DNA from: G965267605 sp965267605 | Lineage (GTDB): Bacteria > Bacteroidota > Bacteroidia > Flavobacteriales_E > Vicingaceae | Length of the DNA stretch: 64,000 nucleotides | Reading direction: 5' to 3' | Assembly: GCA_965267605.1 (NCBI GenBank) | Contig: OZ254088.1 | Span: 1,860,001 to 1,924,000, forward strand | Shown here: positions 35,778 through 45,659 of the stretch, piece after piece | Layout of the letters: each line of letters begins with the position of its first letter | How positions within the stretch are numbered: position 1 is the first letter of the stretch | Notes under the pieces: generated by a model | The model's database searches: none | Seen by the model: only the letters and a program-made list of their open reading frames with translations | Told to the model about the DNA's origin: nothing | Position numbers and translations under genes: made by a program

Positions 35778-37146
35778 TTTGACGTTGAGCGGTTAGGGCA
35801 CTTTTATTGAGTGCCCAAATGATTCCCACAAGAAGGATAACAGACTTCACTACCTGGTTCAATGCAGTTGCCAGGTCATTCTCTGCCTTAACAGCATAGA
35901 AGAATGCGAAGGGCAGCCACAACACCAGTTCCGGGTATTTGATGGAGTAGTATACCACGATACGGAAAGCCAGTCCAAAGAACAATCCTACGATCAGCAT
36001 CATTATCATACCACCTGTTTCCCCAAAATTAGCGTAGGCTTCTCCGATAATACTCACATCCATACTGGTAGACTCATCAATAATAATTCCTGTAAAACGG
36101 GTGAAGTTTTCTTTACCACCAGACTTCGCCTTGTTGGGATTTAGAAATCTTGGAATCACAGAAGCAACGGCTGCGTTTTTCACTGTCTCCCCCCGTGCAT
36201 ACGGTTCGTAAGAAGGCACCATGTAAATGATACGGGCGATGATCCAACCCTGATTAATCCTATCAACGAACTTCTGAACGTTATCCTCCTCAGCGAACAT
36301 CTCATTTTCACTACCCTCTACTGCAAGATCAAGTGCGGTGCTGAACTTTTGCGATTGCTCTAAAGACCGGTTCTCCCAGACTACCTCTCGGTAATCCTGT
36401 TTGATAGACTGTATTACAAAAATTGAGGCGCCAAGTACCAATAACAACGCGAGCCTTGGGAGGAGCGATATCTTGGAAACGAAACAATACAGGATGAATA
36501 AATAGCCCGCCCACAGCAGCATATCGTGAAACATCGCTTCACCGAAAGCTGTGACGACTTCGAAGGAAAACGCGACAAATATCCATATCCACTTGAATTT
36601 CGCGTTGGACATAAAGATGTAGAATGCCCCGATGATTTTGGCGTAAGACAGCAGCAGGAACATGTAACGTAAAGATCCCGGCATGAACTGCTTTACAACA
36701 CCTGCTACCAACCCCAATCCCAATAAAACCAAACCCTTCCTAAAGTTTCCTTGTGGAACACTTCCCAGGTAATCCAGGGCTCGCTCTACGCGTAATTTGT
36801 CCTGGCGGCCAGGAAGGAATAGCCCTATACCAAAGGTGAATATAGCTGGCAATACGTACCCCATGTAGAGGTATTCATCTACCACCATATAGTAGAACTC
36901 ACTGTCTGGGTAGAAATAATACGAGAGTACAGGGCCGATCAACCATTGAAGTATGGCAATGATCATGATCAGGTTCTTGATCGGAACGGATGTTCCCAAT
37001 TCAAGTACAAAACGTGTAAGAAAGAAACTGAATCCCGCGCACGAAACGGCAGCCTCGAAGCTCAGCTGTGGAAAGCTAAATTTTACGCCCACGTAGGTGA
37101 GAACCCCAACCAAGATGGAGATGATATTTAATCTATTCGCTTCCAT
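35770..37146 (-). CDS. Wzy-like polysaccharide polymerase (multi-pass membrane protein)
   Basis: The 458-residue protein has about ten to twelve predicted membrane segments (for example NLIMIIAILQWLIGPVLSYY, LLVLGASIFVIQSI, GGMIMMLIVGLFFGLAF). Between the later helices lies a large loop of about 130 residues (residues 260-370) that contains conserved-looking Pro-Arg-Phe-Leu-Asn-Pro and GEAYANFGETGG. That layout is typical of Wzy/O-antigen polymerases, which join repeat units on the periplasmic side. Sequence conservation in this family is low, so the call rests on topology and on its place in the cluster. Confidence 0.8.
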   Translation of the reverse strand: MEANRLNIISILVGVLTYVGVKFSFPQLSFEAAVSCAGFSFFLTRFVLELGTSVPIKNLIMIIAILQWLIGPVLSYYFYPDSEFYYMVVDEYLYMGYVLPAIFTFGIGLFLPGRQDKLRVERALDYLGSVPQGNFRKGLVLLGLGLVAGVVKQFMPGSLRYMFLLLSYAKIIGAFYIFMSNAKFKWIWIFVAFSFEVVTAFGEAMFHDMLLWAGYLFILYCFVSKISLLPRLALLLVLGASIFVIQSIKQDYREVVWENRSLEQSQKFSTALDLAVEGSENEMFAEEDNVQKFVDRINQGWIIARIIYMVPSYEPYARGETVKNAAVASVIPRFLNPNKAKSGGKENFTRFTGIIIDESTSMDVSIIGEAYANFGETGGMIMMLIVGLFFGLAFRIVVYYSIKYPELVLWLPFAFFYAVKAENDLATALNQVVKSVILLVGIIWALNKSALTAQRQSA

Positions 37147-38275
37147 TTCCGGATAGGAACTTCTTAAATGCTAGTGCGTTCTTTTCGTATGAATATATCT
37201 TGTTCTTGCTGGCTATTCCTTCTTTGAAGAACGAAGGATCACGTCTTAGTGTTGCAGCCAACTCACCCATCGCATGTGCCAGTGCGTTTGTATCTCCTAA
37301 TGGGTAACTTCTACCAGTATGGTTATCAATCATATCTTCTACACACCCGCACGCATCCGAAACTATTGCGGGCATCCCACTTGCAAATGCTTCATTCACA
37401 ACCAGTCCCCAAGTTTCTCCGTAGTCACTTGATAAGATAAGACAATCACTTTGATGATAGAAATTCCTAAGCTCAGTTTGGTTCTTAAATCCAGGAAATT
37501 CAATACGCGGGTGATCTCTTGCCACAGCTTTACATTCTTCCAATAGCATACCCGAACCCACCATTGTAAGTTCAATATCGCTATCATTCTCAGCTGCCAT
37601 GATAAACGCCTTGATGGTGTCTATTGGGCGTTTCTTTTCAATAAACTTCGCTACCCACAGGAATTTTACCTTGCCTTCATTGGCAGGGTTTCGTTGCGAA
37701 TCTGATCTCCAGAACTCTTGGTCTATGGCATGTGGTGAATGTATGATCTGTTCATCCTTGGCTCCAAACTTCTTAAGGTAACGGGCATTTCTTTTGCCAA
37801 CTACCATATAAGCGTCATACTTTTTGATGAAGCGAGGATAATATATCTTCTTGGCTATTCCTTTTACCAAGCCCTCACGCGGATCAATTTGGCTATCGCC
37901 CCGAACGGCTACCTTGATCCCGTTTTTTCTACAGAAATGAAAGGCCTGCCAATGTGCTTTCAGGTACCAGCCATATATGATGGCATGCGTTATATTCTCC
38001 TTCAGCAATGCCTGCCCAATATCTGGCACATCACAGCCACTGTAATCTGAAACGGATGGCGTTTGAGAGCGGTTGTTCAGGAAGGTATACTCATATCCAT
38101 CAAGGAGGTCAATATCCCAACTAAACGACTGGCCAAAGCCCTGTTGCCCAACCTGATCTTCATTCGGATTCATGAAATAAAACACATGCATATCCATGTG
38201 CTTCGCCAAGTATTTGAACATAGGCGAATGGTACTGTATCGGATGGCTAAGTATAACTGCTAACCTAGGACTCAT
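37133..38275 (-). CDS. Family 4 (GT-B) glycosyltransferase
   Basis: The 380-residue protein starts LAVILSHPIQYHSPMFKYLAK, a form seen in a subgroup of GT4 enzymes. It has FLWVAKFIEKKRPIDTIKAF at the hinge and SSDYGETWGLVVNEAFASGMPAIVSD as the donor-binding E-x7-E segment. It is presumably cytoplasmic and membrane-associated. It overlaps the polymerase-like gene by 14 bases and the sulfotransferase gene by 11 bases. Confidence 0.92.
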   Translation of the reverse strand: MSPRLAVILSHPIQYHSPMFKYLAKHMDMHVFYFMNPNEDQVGQQGFGQSFSWDIDLLDGYEYTFLNNRSQTPSVSDYSGCDVPDIGQALLKENITHAIIYGWYLKAHWQAFHFCRKNGIKVAVRGDSQIDPREGLVKGIAKKIYYPRFIKKYDAYMVVGKRNARYLKKFGAKDEQIIHSPHAIDQEFWRSDSQRNPANEGKVKFLWVAKFIEKKRPIDTIKAFIMAAENDSDIELTMVGSGMLLEECKAVARDHPRIEFPGFKNQTELRNFYHQSDCLILSSDYGETWGLVVNEAFASGMPAIVSDACGCVEDMIDNHTGRSYPLGDTNALAHAMGELAATLRRDPSFFKEGIASKNKIYSYEKNALAFKKFLSGNGSE

Positions 38276-39137
38276 ACCATATTTTCAGGTCCCGCCCAAT
38301 TAATGATTCTAGTTTTTTAACGTCTTCCTCAAAGTACTTTGCCCACAATTCCTTTTTGTACTCTCCCTCCAGACGGTCAGGCTTCTTACCTAATTTCTTC
38401 TTCAAATTGTCCTTCCACCTGTGTACACTTTTCTCCGGAAATAACCGCTCAATTTTGAGTATGGCTTCTCTGTTCTTTCGTACAAATTCGAACCACCTTC
38501 CCTTGTACAAATAAGTAGGATTCGTATTGATCCCCATTTCCAAATCTTTCGGCTCTACACCTATAAACGACTGAATATCACGTATCACCTTGCTTTTATT
38601 CTCACCCACGAAGTCCTCAAAAATAACCACCATCACATTCTCTTCACCAAATGCGTTTAGGTACCGTTCCACTTGATGGTAGTACATGCTTTTGGATATA
38701 AAGTAAGGTGGGCGTGCCGTTGTGCGGTATTCCGGATTCAGCACATTGATATCCTCGGCTTCCACTTCTTTTTCGAAGCTCTCCACTGATATTCCCCTAC
38801 TCCGGTACATGTTGTATTGAGAGTAAGATCTCCCAATAGGATTTCGCAACATGAAAATAAACTTCGGTGTAAACGGACAATCTTTCTGGATCCTATCTAC
38901 CACTTTTGGGTGGAACATGTAGTCCGGACTTAAATCACCGAGTTTCTGTCCTTCTTCCGCTCCATCGAAGAAAGCATCATACCAGGAGAGTCCCTGCTCA
39001 TAGTTATCGTCTCTATCGTAATAATGGATCTCCTTTCCTTGTGGAAGGAAAATATCAGGATGTTCCTTCAATAGATCGAACAACTGAGTGGTACCGGCCT
39101 TTTGGGCGCCCAGACATATGAAATCAGGAAATCTCAA
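38265..39137 (-). CDS. Sulfotransferase (heparan sulfotransferase-like)
   Basis: The 290-residue protein has the 5'-phosphosulfate loop CLGAQKAGTTQLFDLL at residues 8-23, the GDLSPDYM segment, and the 3'-phosphate site FMLRNPIGRSYSQYNMY. These are the marks of PAPS-dependent sulfotransferases of the heparan N/3-O type, which move sulfate from PAPS to a glycan. It should modify a sugar before export. The only start is TTG 39137: an in-frame TGA stands just upstream and no ATG lies between. It is the first of three different sulfotransferases in the cluster counted from its downstream end. Confidence 0.92.
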   Translation of the reverse strand: MRFPDFICLGAQKAGTTQLFDLLKEHPDIFLPQGKEIHYYDRDDNYEQGLSWYDAFFDGAEEGQKLGDLSPDYMFHPKVVDRIQKDCPFTPKFIFMLRNPIGRSYSQYNMYRSRGISVESFEKEVEAEDINVLNPEYRTTARPPYFISKSMYYHQVERYLNAFGEENVMVVIFEDFVGENKSKVIRDIQSFIGVEPKDLEMGINTNPTYLYKGRWFEFVRKNREAILKIERLFPEKSVHRWKDNLKKKLGKKPDRLEGEYKKELWAKYFEEDVKKLESLIGRDLKIWYES

Positions 39138-39155
39138 TTCAATCTTCGTGTTTCA

Positions 39156-40043
39156 TTATACGTGTTGACCCAAAACTTCAATGGGTTCGGATTCTTTTAC
39201 TCGCTTGCGAACAAAATCAAGGTCTTTTACAAAAACAATGTTGCCATGAAATGTGAGCGCTTCCAATTCTGTGACTTTGCGTTCAAAAGGATCATACTTA
39301 CAAGGTTTATAGTTCAAGCCTATCATTAGATCAACGATCTCCTGATCTGCAACGCCATACTTTAACCCGCTTCCATTCAATTCCAGGATTACCGCTTGTT
39401 GGTCCTGGTGGGAAAGTACCCTTTGCCCTCCATCCAACACTTGTTTCTCGAATCCTTCCACATCAATTTTTATAAGAACCGGTGTTACATCCAACTCCTC
39501 ATCAAGTGTGGACACTTCTACTTTTGTTAATGATCTTGAATCGTTCTCCACATCAGTTACCACGTGATTAACCGTATCATAATCAGCAGTAAAATGAAGT
39601 TCTCCTCGTTCTATTCCCAGTCCCTTATTTCTTGGTTCTATGCGCATTCCAAGCTCGTTCAGATCCACATTGAACTTAAAGTGCTCGAAGGTTTGAGGAA
39701 TCGGCTCAAAACCTATGACCTGACTCTTTGCGAAACCTCCCGCAAGCAAACTGTAAACACCTACGTTTGCCCCAACGTCAACAAAGAGATCACCCTCCCG
39801 TAGCAAGTGGCAGGTGAACGCCATGTCTTCAAATTCGAGTAATCCCGTGTAGATATTACCTGTTGCTCCGGTCATGCCCCGGGCAACACCAAGCTTCAAT
39901 CCAGCTGCAAACTCCTTTATATGTTTACCAGATTTCAGCCGGGAGGCCAACTGCCAACCCACAAACCTACTCACCGCTGCAACTTTACGTTTGCGGTTAA
40001 GGGGGTGATTAACAATGCCTGACAGGATTCTTCCTAATCCCAT
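39156..40043 (-). CDS. FkbM family methyltransferase
   Basis: The 295-residue protein has the S-adenosylmethionine site DLFVDVGANVGVYSLLAGGFAKSQVIGFEPIPQTF and the FkbM feature VLIKIDVEGFEKQVLDGG. FkbM proteins methylate hydroxyls on small molecules and glycans. In a polysaccharide cluster, O-methylation of a sugar is likely. Its ATG overlaps the last base of the epimerase stop (TGATG). A second, more distant FkbM gene lies at 62056-62877. Confidence 0.92.
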   Translation of the reverse strand: MGLGRILSGIVNHPLNRKRKVAAVSRFVGWQLASRLKSGKHIKEFAAGLKLGVARGMTGATGNIYTGLLEFEDMAFTCHLLREGDLFVDVGANVGVYSLLAGGFAKSQVIGFEPIPQTFEHFKFNVDLNELGMRIEPRNKGLGIERGELHFTADYDTVNHVVTDVENDSRSLTKVEVSTLDEELDVTPVLIKIDVEGFEKQVLDGGQRVLSHQDQQAVILELNGSGLKYGVADQEIVDLMIGLNYKPCKYDPFERKVTELEALTFHGNIVFVKDLDFVRKRVKESEPIEVLGQHV

Positions 40044-41020
40044 CAGTTCGCATTTAGAAAGTCTTTGTACCAGGTAAGTGTCTCCGCTATACCATCATGG
40101 ATATTGGTCAATGGAGCCCATCCCAGGTGCTTGTGGATCTTTTCAATGTCCACAGATCGCCTCCGGATATTATCAATATCGCGCTCCTTGATGCTTTCAA
40201 TATGGATATCCCCAACGTTCTGTTTGATGATCGAAGCAAGGTCGTTCACTGATGTTTCAACGGCTGTACCAACATTGTAAACCTCTCCTTCGGCCTTAGG
40301 ATGAACACCTGAGAGCAGCGTAGCAATAACGGCATCGTCTACGAATGTATAATCCCTGGTTTGCTCACCATCACCAATCACGGTAAGTGGTTTACCGGTA
40401 AGGGCATTATGAATGAAAATGCCCAAAACTCCACAGTAAGGATTAACGGGCGTTTGTCCGTAACCATACACGTTGGAATACCTGACACTTGAGGTATTGA
40501 CTCCATACTGTCTGCTATAAATGAGCGTGTAGTTTTCTCCAAGTAGCTTGGTAGACGCGTAATGACTCATAACATCAGTTGCATCCTCCTCACGAAGTGG
40601 AAGTCGAGACGCTGCACCATATACAGAACAGGACGAAGTGTACACAAATCTCTTCAGGTTGGGTAAATCGTTGTGTCTGATGTATTCAAGAAACTTCAGT
40701 GTGCTCAATGCATTTACCTCCAGGTCGTCTTCCGGATTCAAGCCGGCAGCGGAAATCTGCTTACAAGCCAAATGGAAAATGTAATCCACTTCTTGAAAAA
40801 GATCCATCACCTCTGGGTCCATAACGGACTTCTTATGGAAATTGAACGATCCGGAAAATCGCTCCAGAATCTTTTCACTGGCATTGGAGCAATCGTCTAC
40901 GATTTCCACATGCGCCTGGTAATTGTCAAGCAAGTACTTAACGAGGTTGTGTCCCACAAATCCCAATCCTCCTGTTACAAGGACTTTCGCTCCTTTGTAT
41001 TTGTCCAGATGGTCTAGCAT
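40043..41020 (-). CDS. NAD-dependent sugar epimerase/dehydratase
   Basis: The 325-residue extended short-chain dehydrogenase has the cofactor loop KVLVTGGLGFVGHNLV, the catalytic serine region VYTSSCSVYGAA, the catalytic YASTK, and the sugar-binding GDGEQTRDYTFVDD. It belongs to the UDP-glucose 4-epimerase/dTDP-glucose dehydratase group; the exact substrate cannot be told. It probably supplies a nucleotide sugar to the nearby transferases. Confidence 0.92.
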   Translation of the reverse strand: MLDHLDKYKGAKVLVTGGLGFVGHNLVKYLLDNYQAHVEIVDDCSNASEKILERFSGSFNFHKKSVMDPEVMDLFQEVDYIFHLACKQISAAGLNPEDDLEVNALSTLKFLEYIRHNDLPNLKRFVYTSSCSVYGAASRLPLREEDATDVMSHYASTKLLGENYTLIYSRQYGVNTSSVRYSNVYGYGQTPVNPYCGVLGIFIHNALTGKPLTVIGDGEQTRDYTFVDDAVIATLLSGVHPKAEGEVYNVGTAVETSVNDLASIIKQNVGDIHIESIKERDIDNIRRRSVDIEKIHKHLGWAPLTNIHDGIAETLTWYKDFLNAN

Positions 41021-42261
41021 ATAGCTTCATTTATTAGATCAATGAACTTCCCTGTCATTGATCTAGCTTGGTTTTCCAGTACAACTGGTTGGTTGTTGTC
41101 TACGCCCTTAAAGCCATTAAGGTTCGCTATTAAATTGGTCATTACAGCGGCTACCTCCTCTTTCTTATCCACAGGCAGGTCTCCATTTCTCTCTGAATAC
41201 AACACAACGTACTCATAACCAATCTGTTCTAGTATTTCTGCAGGATATGAATCTCTGTGTACCATCGCGAAAAACGGCTTACCTGACGCTATCATTCCAT
41301 GCAGTTTGGAAGCAGCATAGTAGGGTTGCATTCCGCCAAAAATAATAAGCATGTCAGCCTCGAGCATGAATTCTACCGCCTGCCGATAGGGAATCCTGTG
41401 CGGATGTTCTTCCACCATCTCCTGAATGTTCAGGGGTTCCGTCCATCGATGTAACTGAGGTTGAACCAGCGCTCCGGCTGCATATGAAGTACCATAGAAC
41501 TCGAATTTGACGTTTTGCAGATCGGCAACACCTGCAAACAATCCATCAAGCACCGGATATGCATCATCCCACACAGCGCCAATGTATCTTACCAATACCT
41601 CATCTAAAGTGTTTTGTTGAATGGGTAATTCGAAGTCTTTTGGATCTGTTGCGTAGGCAATAGCGGCCGAAGGGATATTGCCGCACTGTGGAACTCTCTT
41701 CACCAGATCGTCAATGATACCCTGAGAAACAGCAAAAATTGCACTCGCATTTCGGGTAACCCAACCTTCCAGCTTTCTCGCAATCCACTGAGATAATCTC
41801 CTCTTCCAGGTAGCTTCCTTCGGGAGTTCACCTCCCTCTACCCATGGATCTATGAAGTCTATGGCGTAAGGAATCTTTCTTTTCTTTTTGATCAGGGGAG
41901 CTACCACCATAACATACCACGGAGGAACGGGAAACAAGATGCAATCGAACTGCTCCTGCTTCGTTATTCGCTTCAGTTCTTTGTACAACGGACGTAACAT
42001 TCGCAAGCCAAGGTCACCTATCCCAAACTTTCGCGCCTTCTTGCTGTCCCAGGCATCAATCTCTACCAGCTTATAATCATCCCCCGCCAGATCCAGCATC
42101 CATGGATCTTCAAGATCATCTCGACATTCCCTCTTGACTGTAAGAATGGTGGCCTCAACACCCAAAGCAGTAAAATATGGGGCCATCAAGCGCATCCTCT
42201 GGGAAGGAGGCATTGCGGAAGGAGGAAAATATGGTGCGACTATCAACAGCTTCACTTTCAC
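41014..42261 (-). CDS. GT-B glycosyltransferase
   Basis: The 415-residue protein starts KVKLLIVAPYFPPSAMPPSQRM, the usual beginning of family 4 transferases with a proline-rich acceptor loop, and has YAIDFIDPWVEGGELP and DMLIIFGGMQPYYAASKLHGMIASGKP. The last segment replaces the usual E-x7-E with a K-L-H-G pattern seen in some related enzymes. Translation begins at GTG 42261, overlapping the previous stop (GTGA). Confidence 0.87.
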   Translation of the reverse strand: MKVKLLIVAPYFPPSAMPPSQRMRLMAPYFTALGVEATILTVKRECRDDLEDPWMLDLAGDDYKLVEIDAWDSKKARKFGIGDLGLRMLRPLYKELKRITKQEQFDCILFPVPPWYVMVVAPLIKKKRKIPYAIDFIDPWVEGGELPKEATWKRRLSQWIARKLEGWVTRNASAIFAVSQGIIDDLVKRVPQCGNIPSAAIAYATDPKDFELPIQQNTLDEVLVRYIGAVWDDAYPVLDGLFAGVADLQNVKFEFYGTSYAAGALVQPQLHRWTEPLNIQEMVEEHPHRIPYRQAVEFMLEADMLIIFGGMQPYYAASKLHGMIASGKPFFAMVHRDSYPAEILEQIGYEYVVLYSERNGDLPVDKKEEVAAVMTNLIANLNGFKGVDNNQPVVLENQARSMTGKFIDLINEAIC

Positions 42262-43475
42262 TCAAGGTTTAACCACATGTTCACTAACTTCATTGATTCG
42301 GTTTCCCATCCAAACGGTTTCGCGTTCGTCCACGATTCGTGAACCTCATCACCTAATTTCATTCTGTTGTTAACCATTGATTCCAGGGATTTCTTCATTT
42401 CGTTTGGCTTCAAGGCTGTTGTAGCACCTCTTGCCGGATACGCATCAAGAAAATATGAATGCGCTGTTGAAGGAGACAACCAGAGGAACAAGCCTGCCTG
42501 AAAATACGCCCACATCTTATTTGTGAATGCGATGTCTCGATTGGGGTCTGAAGATGCCGTGTCAAAAGATATGCCCACGTGATGTTTTGAAAGTTCCGCG
42601 TGTAACTGAGATTGCGGCAACGGATCCATGGTCTCAACATTTGGGGCTGAGTGAATAGCGAAGTGCTCTGCGAAATGCGGATCCATATTGCCATACAATG
42701 TGAGCATTACGTCCTCTTCGAAATCGCGCAGTACGGGCATTAGCTCTTCTAATCCCCTACCAAAGGTGACATTCTGTGAAAACCACGCCAGTCGCAACTT
42801 TCCACTATCCCCACCACTTGGAGCAACAAACTCATCACCATCAAAACAATTGTGCACGGGAACAACATTGTCGAATACCAACCCATCCTTTACCATAGCA
42901 GATTCGAACAAGGGGGATGCCAACGAAATATACTCCGCATCTGGTAAGGTTTTCCTCAAGATCTCCAACCTCCTGGTTCGCTCTCCTTTCGTTTCAAGTG
43001 CATAAACCTCATCCGGATGGTAATCCTCAAGATCAAAACCCAGCTTCACCTTTGCATTGCGTGTATACCGCCAGGCAGGATACAAAGTTCCAAGCGTATG
43101 TGCGATCACATAGTCCGTCTTAGGTTTATGCTTGTTCAGGTAGTCGTTCAATTGTATTGACCTCCTGTTGGAAGCCCAAGCCGAAACCTTCGTGCTCCTG
43201 AAACCACAAGCGTAAAGACCACGGTACAAACGCTCAAGCATCCCATACTTAAGCCATGTTCCCTTTCGCTGTCGGCTTGCATCCATATAAACACATTTGA
43301 CGTTCTGCGGTAGAGAAGCCAGGTTCTTCTCTTCCAGGGCATCGCTCCAATCACCAAGCTTAAATCCGATGAAAGAGACATCGAAGCGACCGTCTTCGGC
43401 AGCAAGCTTAATTTCCTTAAGTAACCTGGGGTTGGTTGTTAGGTTAATGGTCGAGATGAAGAGCAACTTTCTCAC
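42258..43475 (-). CDS. Probable GT-B glycosyltransferase
   Basis: From GTG 43475 the protein has 405 residues. It starts RKLLFISTINLTTNPRLLKEI and contains FDLEDYHPDEVYAL and FTNKMWAYFQAGLFLWLSPSTA, which resembles the donor-binding area of family 4-like enzymes without the clear E-x7-E. The frame is open to an ATG at 43523, but that would overlap the upstream gene by 80 bases; GTG 43475 or TTG 43478 reduces this to about 32-35. The assignment as a transferase relies on the fold-like pattern and the neighbours. Confidence 0.75.
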   Translation of the reverse strand: MRKLLFISTINLTTNPRLLKEIKLAAEDGRFDVSFIGFKLGDWSDALEEKNLASLPQNVKCVYMDASRQRKGTWLKYGMLERLYRGLYACGFRSTKVSAWASNRRSIQLNDYLNKHKPKTDYVIAHTLGTLYPAWRYTRNAKVKLGFDLEDYHPDEVYALETKGERTRRLEILRKTLPDAEYISLASPLFESAMVKDGLVFDNVVPVHNCFDGDEFVAPSGGDSGKLRLAWFSQNVTFGRGLEELMPVLRDFEEDVMLTLYGNMDPHFAEHFAIHSAPNVETMDPLPQSQLHAELSKHHVGISFDTASSDPNRDIAFTNKMWAYFQAGLFLWLSPSTAHSYFLDAYPARGATTALKPNEMKKSLESMVNNRMKLGDEVHESWTNAKPFGWETESMKLVNMWLNLE

Positions 43476-44397
43476 CAAGGATGAATGATCTGAAGATTTG
43501 GTAAAGGTATATAAATGGCGCAACGAGCCTCATTTTCCAATGTATCCTAAACCACCGAACATTCCAGGGTCCAAACTTATCGATCAGAGGATTCGTCATG
43601 TCATAATACGAGGCGATAAGGCTATTGGTTCTCAACACATTGGCATATTTTCTAAAGTTGGATAGCTCCATACTTCTCATTAGTTCAAGCAGTCCTTTGT
43701 CAATGATCAGGTTCAGTTTCAATCTTTCTTTATGTGTAATTCCAGACACCGTTCCCGAACTGTATCTTCTATAGGAGGCAAAATTTCCTTCGCAATACGT
43801 GAATTCAGCGTCCAAAATCGCAGCCTTCGTAAAGTATTCCCGGTCCTGTGAAACTTTCGTCCGTTCGTTCCAGCCGCCAATCTCCTTCAGCCTTTCTACC
43901 ATCCCGCGAGTCATTAGGTAGCTGTGACACGGCTGCCAATTGTCTATCAACAACTCGTATAAATAATCCTGCTTGGGAGAACCCTGCTTGAGTTCAGTCC
44001 TTATCCTTTCAGAACCCTCAAAGAATGCCAGTTCCCAATCTGAGTATACGATATCTGCTCCCGTGGATTTCAAACACTCAATCTGCGTTTCCAACTTCCC
44101 AGGTGCAATCGTATCATCCGAATCCAGCCATTGCACATAGCTTCCTGTAGAAAGTTTAAAAGCTTGATTTCGCGCAGAATTACCCCCCTGTCCCTCGTTA
44201 ACAGCTACCTTCAAACGATCACCGAACCGATTCTTCAACCCCTCAAGTATGGCCATGCTCCCATCCGTAGAATGGTCATCTATGACAATCACCTCCAAGT
44301 CTCCTTGGAGCGTTTGGGCAAAACAGCTCTGAATACACTCGTTCAGATATGCTTCACCATTCCTGTTTGGAATCAATATTGAAACAGAATCATTCAA
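43444..44397 (-). CDS. Family 2 glycosyltransferase
   Basis: The 317-residue GT-A enzyme shows VSILIPNRNGEAYLNECIQSC, VIDDHSTDGSMAIL, and the metal site WLDSDDTIAPGKLE, then REYFTKAAIL in the acceptor half. The C-terminus has a hydrophobic stretch (LVAPFIYLYQIFRSFILG) that may hold it to the membrane. Its start is TTG 44397, nine bases after the stop of the preceding gene; there is no earlier ATG that fits the family. Confidence 0.92.
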   Translation of the reverse strand: MNDSVSILIPNRNGEAYLNECIQSCFAQTLQGDLEVIVIDDHSTDGSMAILEGLKNRFGDRLKVAVNEGQGGNSARNQAFKLSTGSYVQWLDSDDTIAPGKLETQIECLKSTGADIVYSDWELAFFEGSERIRTELKQGSPKQDYLYELLIDNWQPCHSYLMTRGMVERLKEIGGWNERTKVSQDREYFTKAAILDAEFTYCEGNFASYRRYSSGTVSGITHKERLKLNLIIDKGLLELMRSMELSNFRKYANVLRTNSLIASYYDMTNPLIDKFGPWNVRWFRIHWKMRLVAPFIYLYQIFRSFILGEKVALHLDH

Positions 44398-44406
44398 ACC
44401 GTTGGT

Positions 44407-45654
44407 TTACTTGATCAGGTCTTTGTAGAGTTGGCTGTAACTGGCAACCATTTGTTCAAGTGTGAATTTTTCAGTTGCATTCTGGTAATTGGCTTCAACA
44501 ATGGAAGTCCATTCTCCTCGCTTAATTTGTTCCAGTTTCTCAACCGCACTTCCAACATCATTCTCCTCAATAATACAATCCGGATGAACCATTTCGGGCA
44601 AAGCACCTGTATTGAAAGCCAGAACCGGAATACGTTTACCCATAGCAAATGGCACCACCTGTCCGAAACTTTCTTCCACCACCGGAGCAAGAAAAACATC
44701 GAAGCCCGCGTACACCTCATTTAACTGATCATATGCCACATAGCCGATGAAATCAAACTGCTCTCGCACACCGTGCTCTGCCGCTCTCTCTTCGAACTTT
44801 TGTCGCATGGGCCCATCTCCAACTATTTTAAACCTGCACAAAGTGGTCTTCGCCAAGTCCACAAGGAACTGAATACTTACTTCTGAGAGCTTGTGTTCAT
44901 CTAATCTGTACACCATGCCAACGGTTAAGGTTTCAACACCCGGCTCTTTTGGTTGCGGTGCAAAAGACTTCAAGTCAGACCCTGGATAAATGACGCAATT
45001 GCTGGCATCCTTGTAACCGAAGTTCTGTTGCACGAACTCACTTACAAAAACGTATCTAGCTATGCGTTGGTCCCAGTAAGGTTCTACAGGAGTATTGATG
45101 TTCAGACAAACCTTGTAGCCTTTATCAAGTGCTACGGAAATGAACTGATGGTACCATCTCCACATCGAAAAATCGTCAATATCGAACGTACTCCAGTAGT
45201 GCACGTGAAGCAAATCCGGCTTCAGCCTGTTCAGCAATCGTTCAACTTTTCCCTTAGTAGGAACGTGGCCAACTTCAACTGCTTCCACACCTGTATAACG
45301 AGGTGGATCGGGTATATAGTTGGCCGCCACTGTATGATCTCCAGGAATTCCCTCAATCAGGTCCACCACCAACTGCGCGCTGCCACCAGTTTTCAAATTT
45401 CCGATAACGTGGAGAATTCTGGGGCGTTCTGCAAGTTTCGCTACCACCTTCCTTGGTGCAGATTCACCATAGTGCACATCATACGCCATGCTACCCGAAG
45501 AGTGAAGGCCCAATGCCACCTTTACTCTAAGCAGGCATGTTCTGATAAACCTCCGGAAAACACGAGAGGGGGAATAGAATGACGCCAACTCCTTGAAGGC
45601 AGCTTGCGCCTGCTTTCTATCATGATCTTGGTTGTCTCGCAATTGCTTATCCAC
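44407..45654 (-). CDS. Family 4 (GT-B) glycosyltransferase
   Basis: The 415-residue protein has a basic N-terminal extension of about 75 residues. The Rossmann half then starts PRILHVIGNLKTGGSAQLVVDLIEG, followed by TVGMVYRLDEHKLSEVSIQFLVDL at the hinge and APVVEESFGQVVPFAMGKRIPVLAFN at the donor site. The GNLKTGGS loop is typical of retaining transferases using UDP- or GDP-sugars. GTG 45654 is the start. Confidence 0.9.
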   Translation of the reverse strand: MDKQLRDNQDHDRKQAQAAFKELASFYSPSRVFRRFIRTCLLRVKVALGLHSSGSMAYDVHYGESAPRKVVAKLAERPRILHVIGNLKTGGSAQLVVDLIEGIPGDHTVAANYIPDPPRYTGVEAVEVGHVPTKGKVERLLNRLKPDLLHVHYWSTFDIDDFSMWRWYHQFISVALDKGYKVCLNINTPVEPYWDQRIARYVFVSEFVQQNFGYKDASNCVIYPGSDLKSFAPQPKEPGVETLTVGMVYRLDEHKLSEVSIQFLVDLAKTTLCRFKIVGDGPMRQKFEERAAEHGVREQFDFIGYVAYDQLNEVYAGFDVFLAPVVEESFGQVVPFAMGKRIPVLAFNTGALPEMVHPDCIIEENDVGSAVEKLEQIKRGEWTSIVEANYQNATEKFTLEQMVASYSQLYKDLIK

Positions 45655-45659
45655 CGGAG

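Noticed and set aside
33766..45582. Long open frames opposite to the polysaccharide genes (for example 33766-34353 and 44953-45582 on the plus strand)
   Set aside because: They lie wholly antisense to well-recognised genes, carry no domain or signal pattern and are rich in residues typical of reversed coding sequence.
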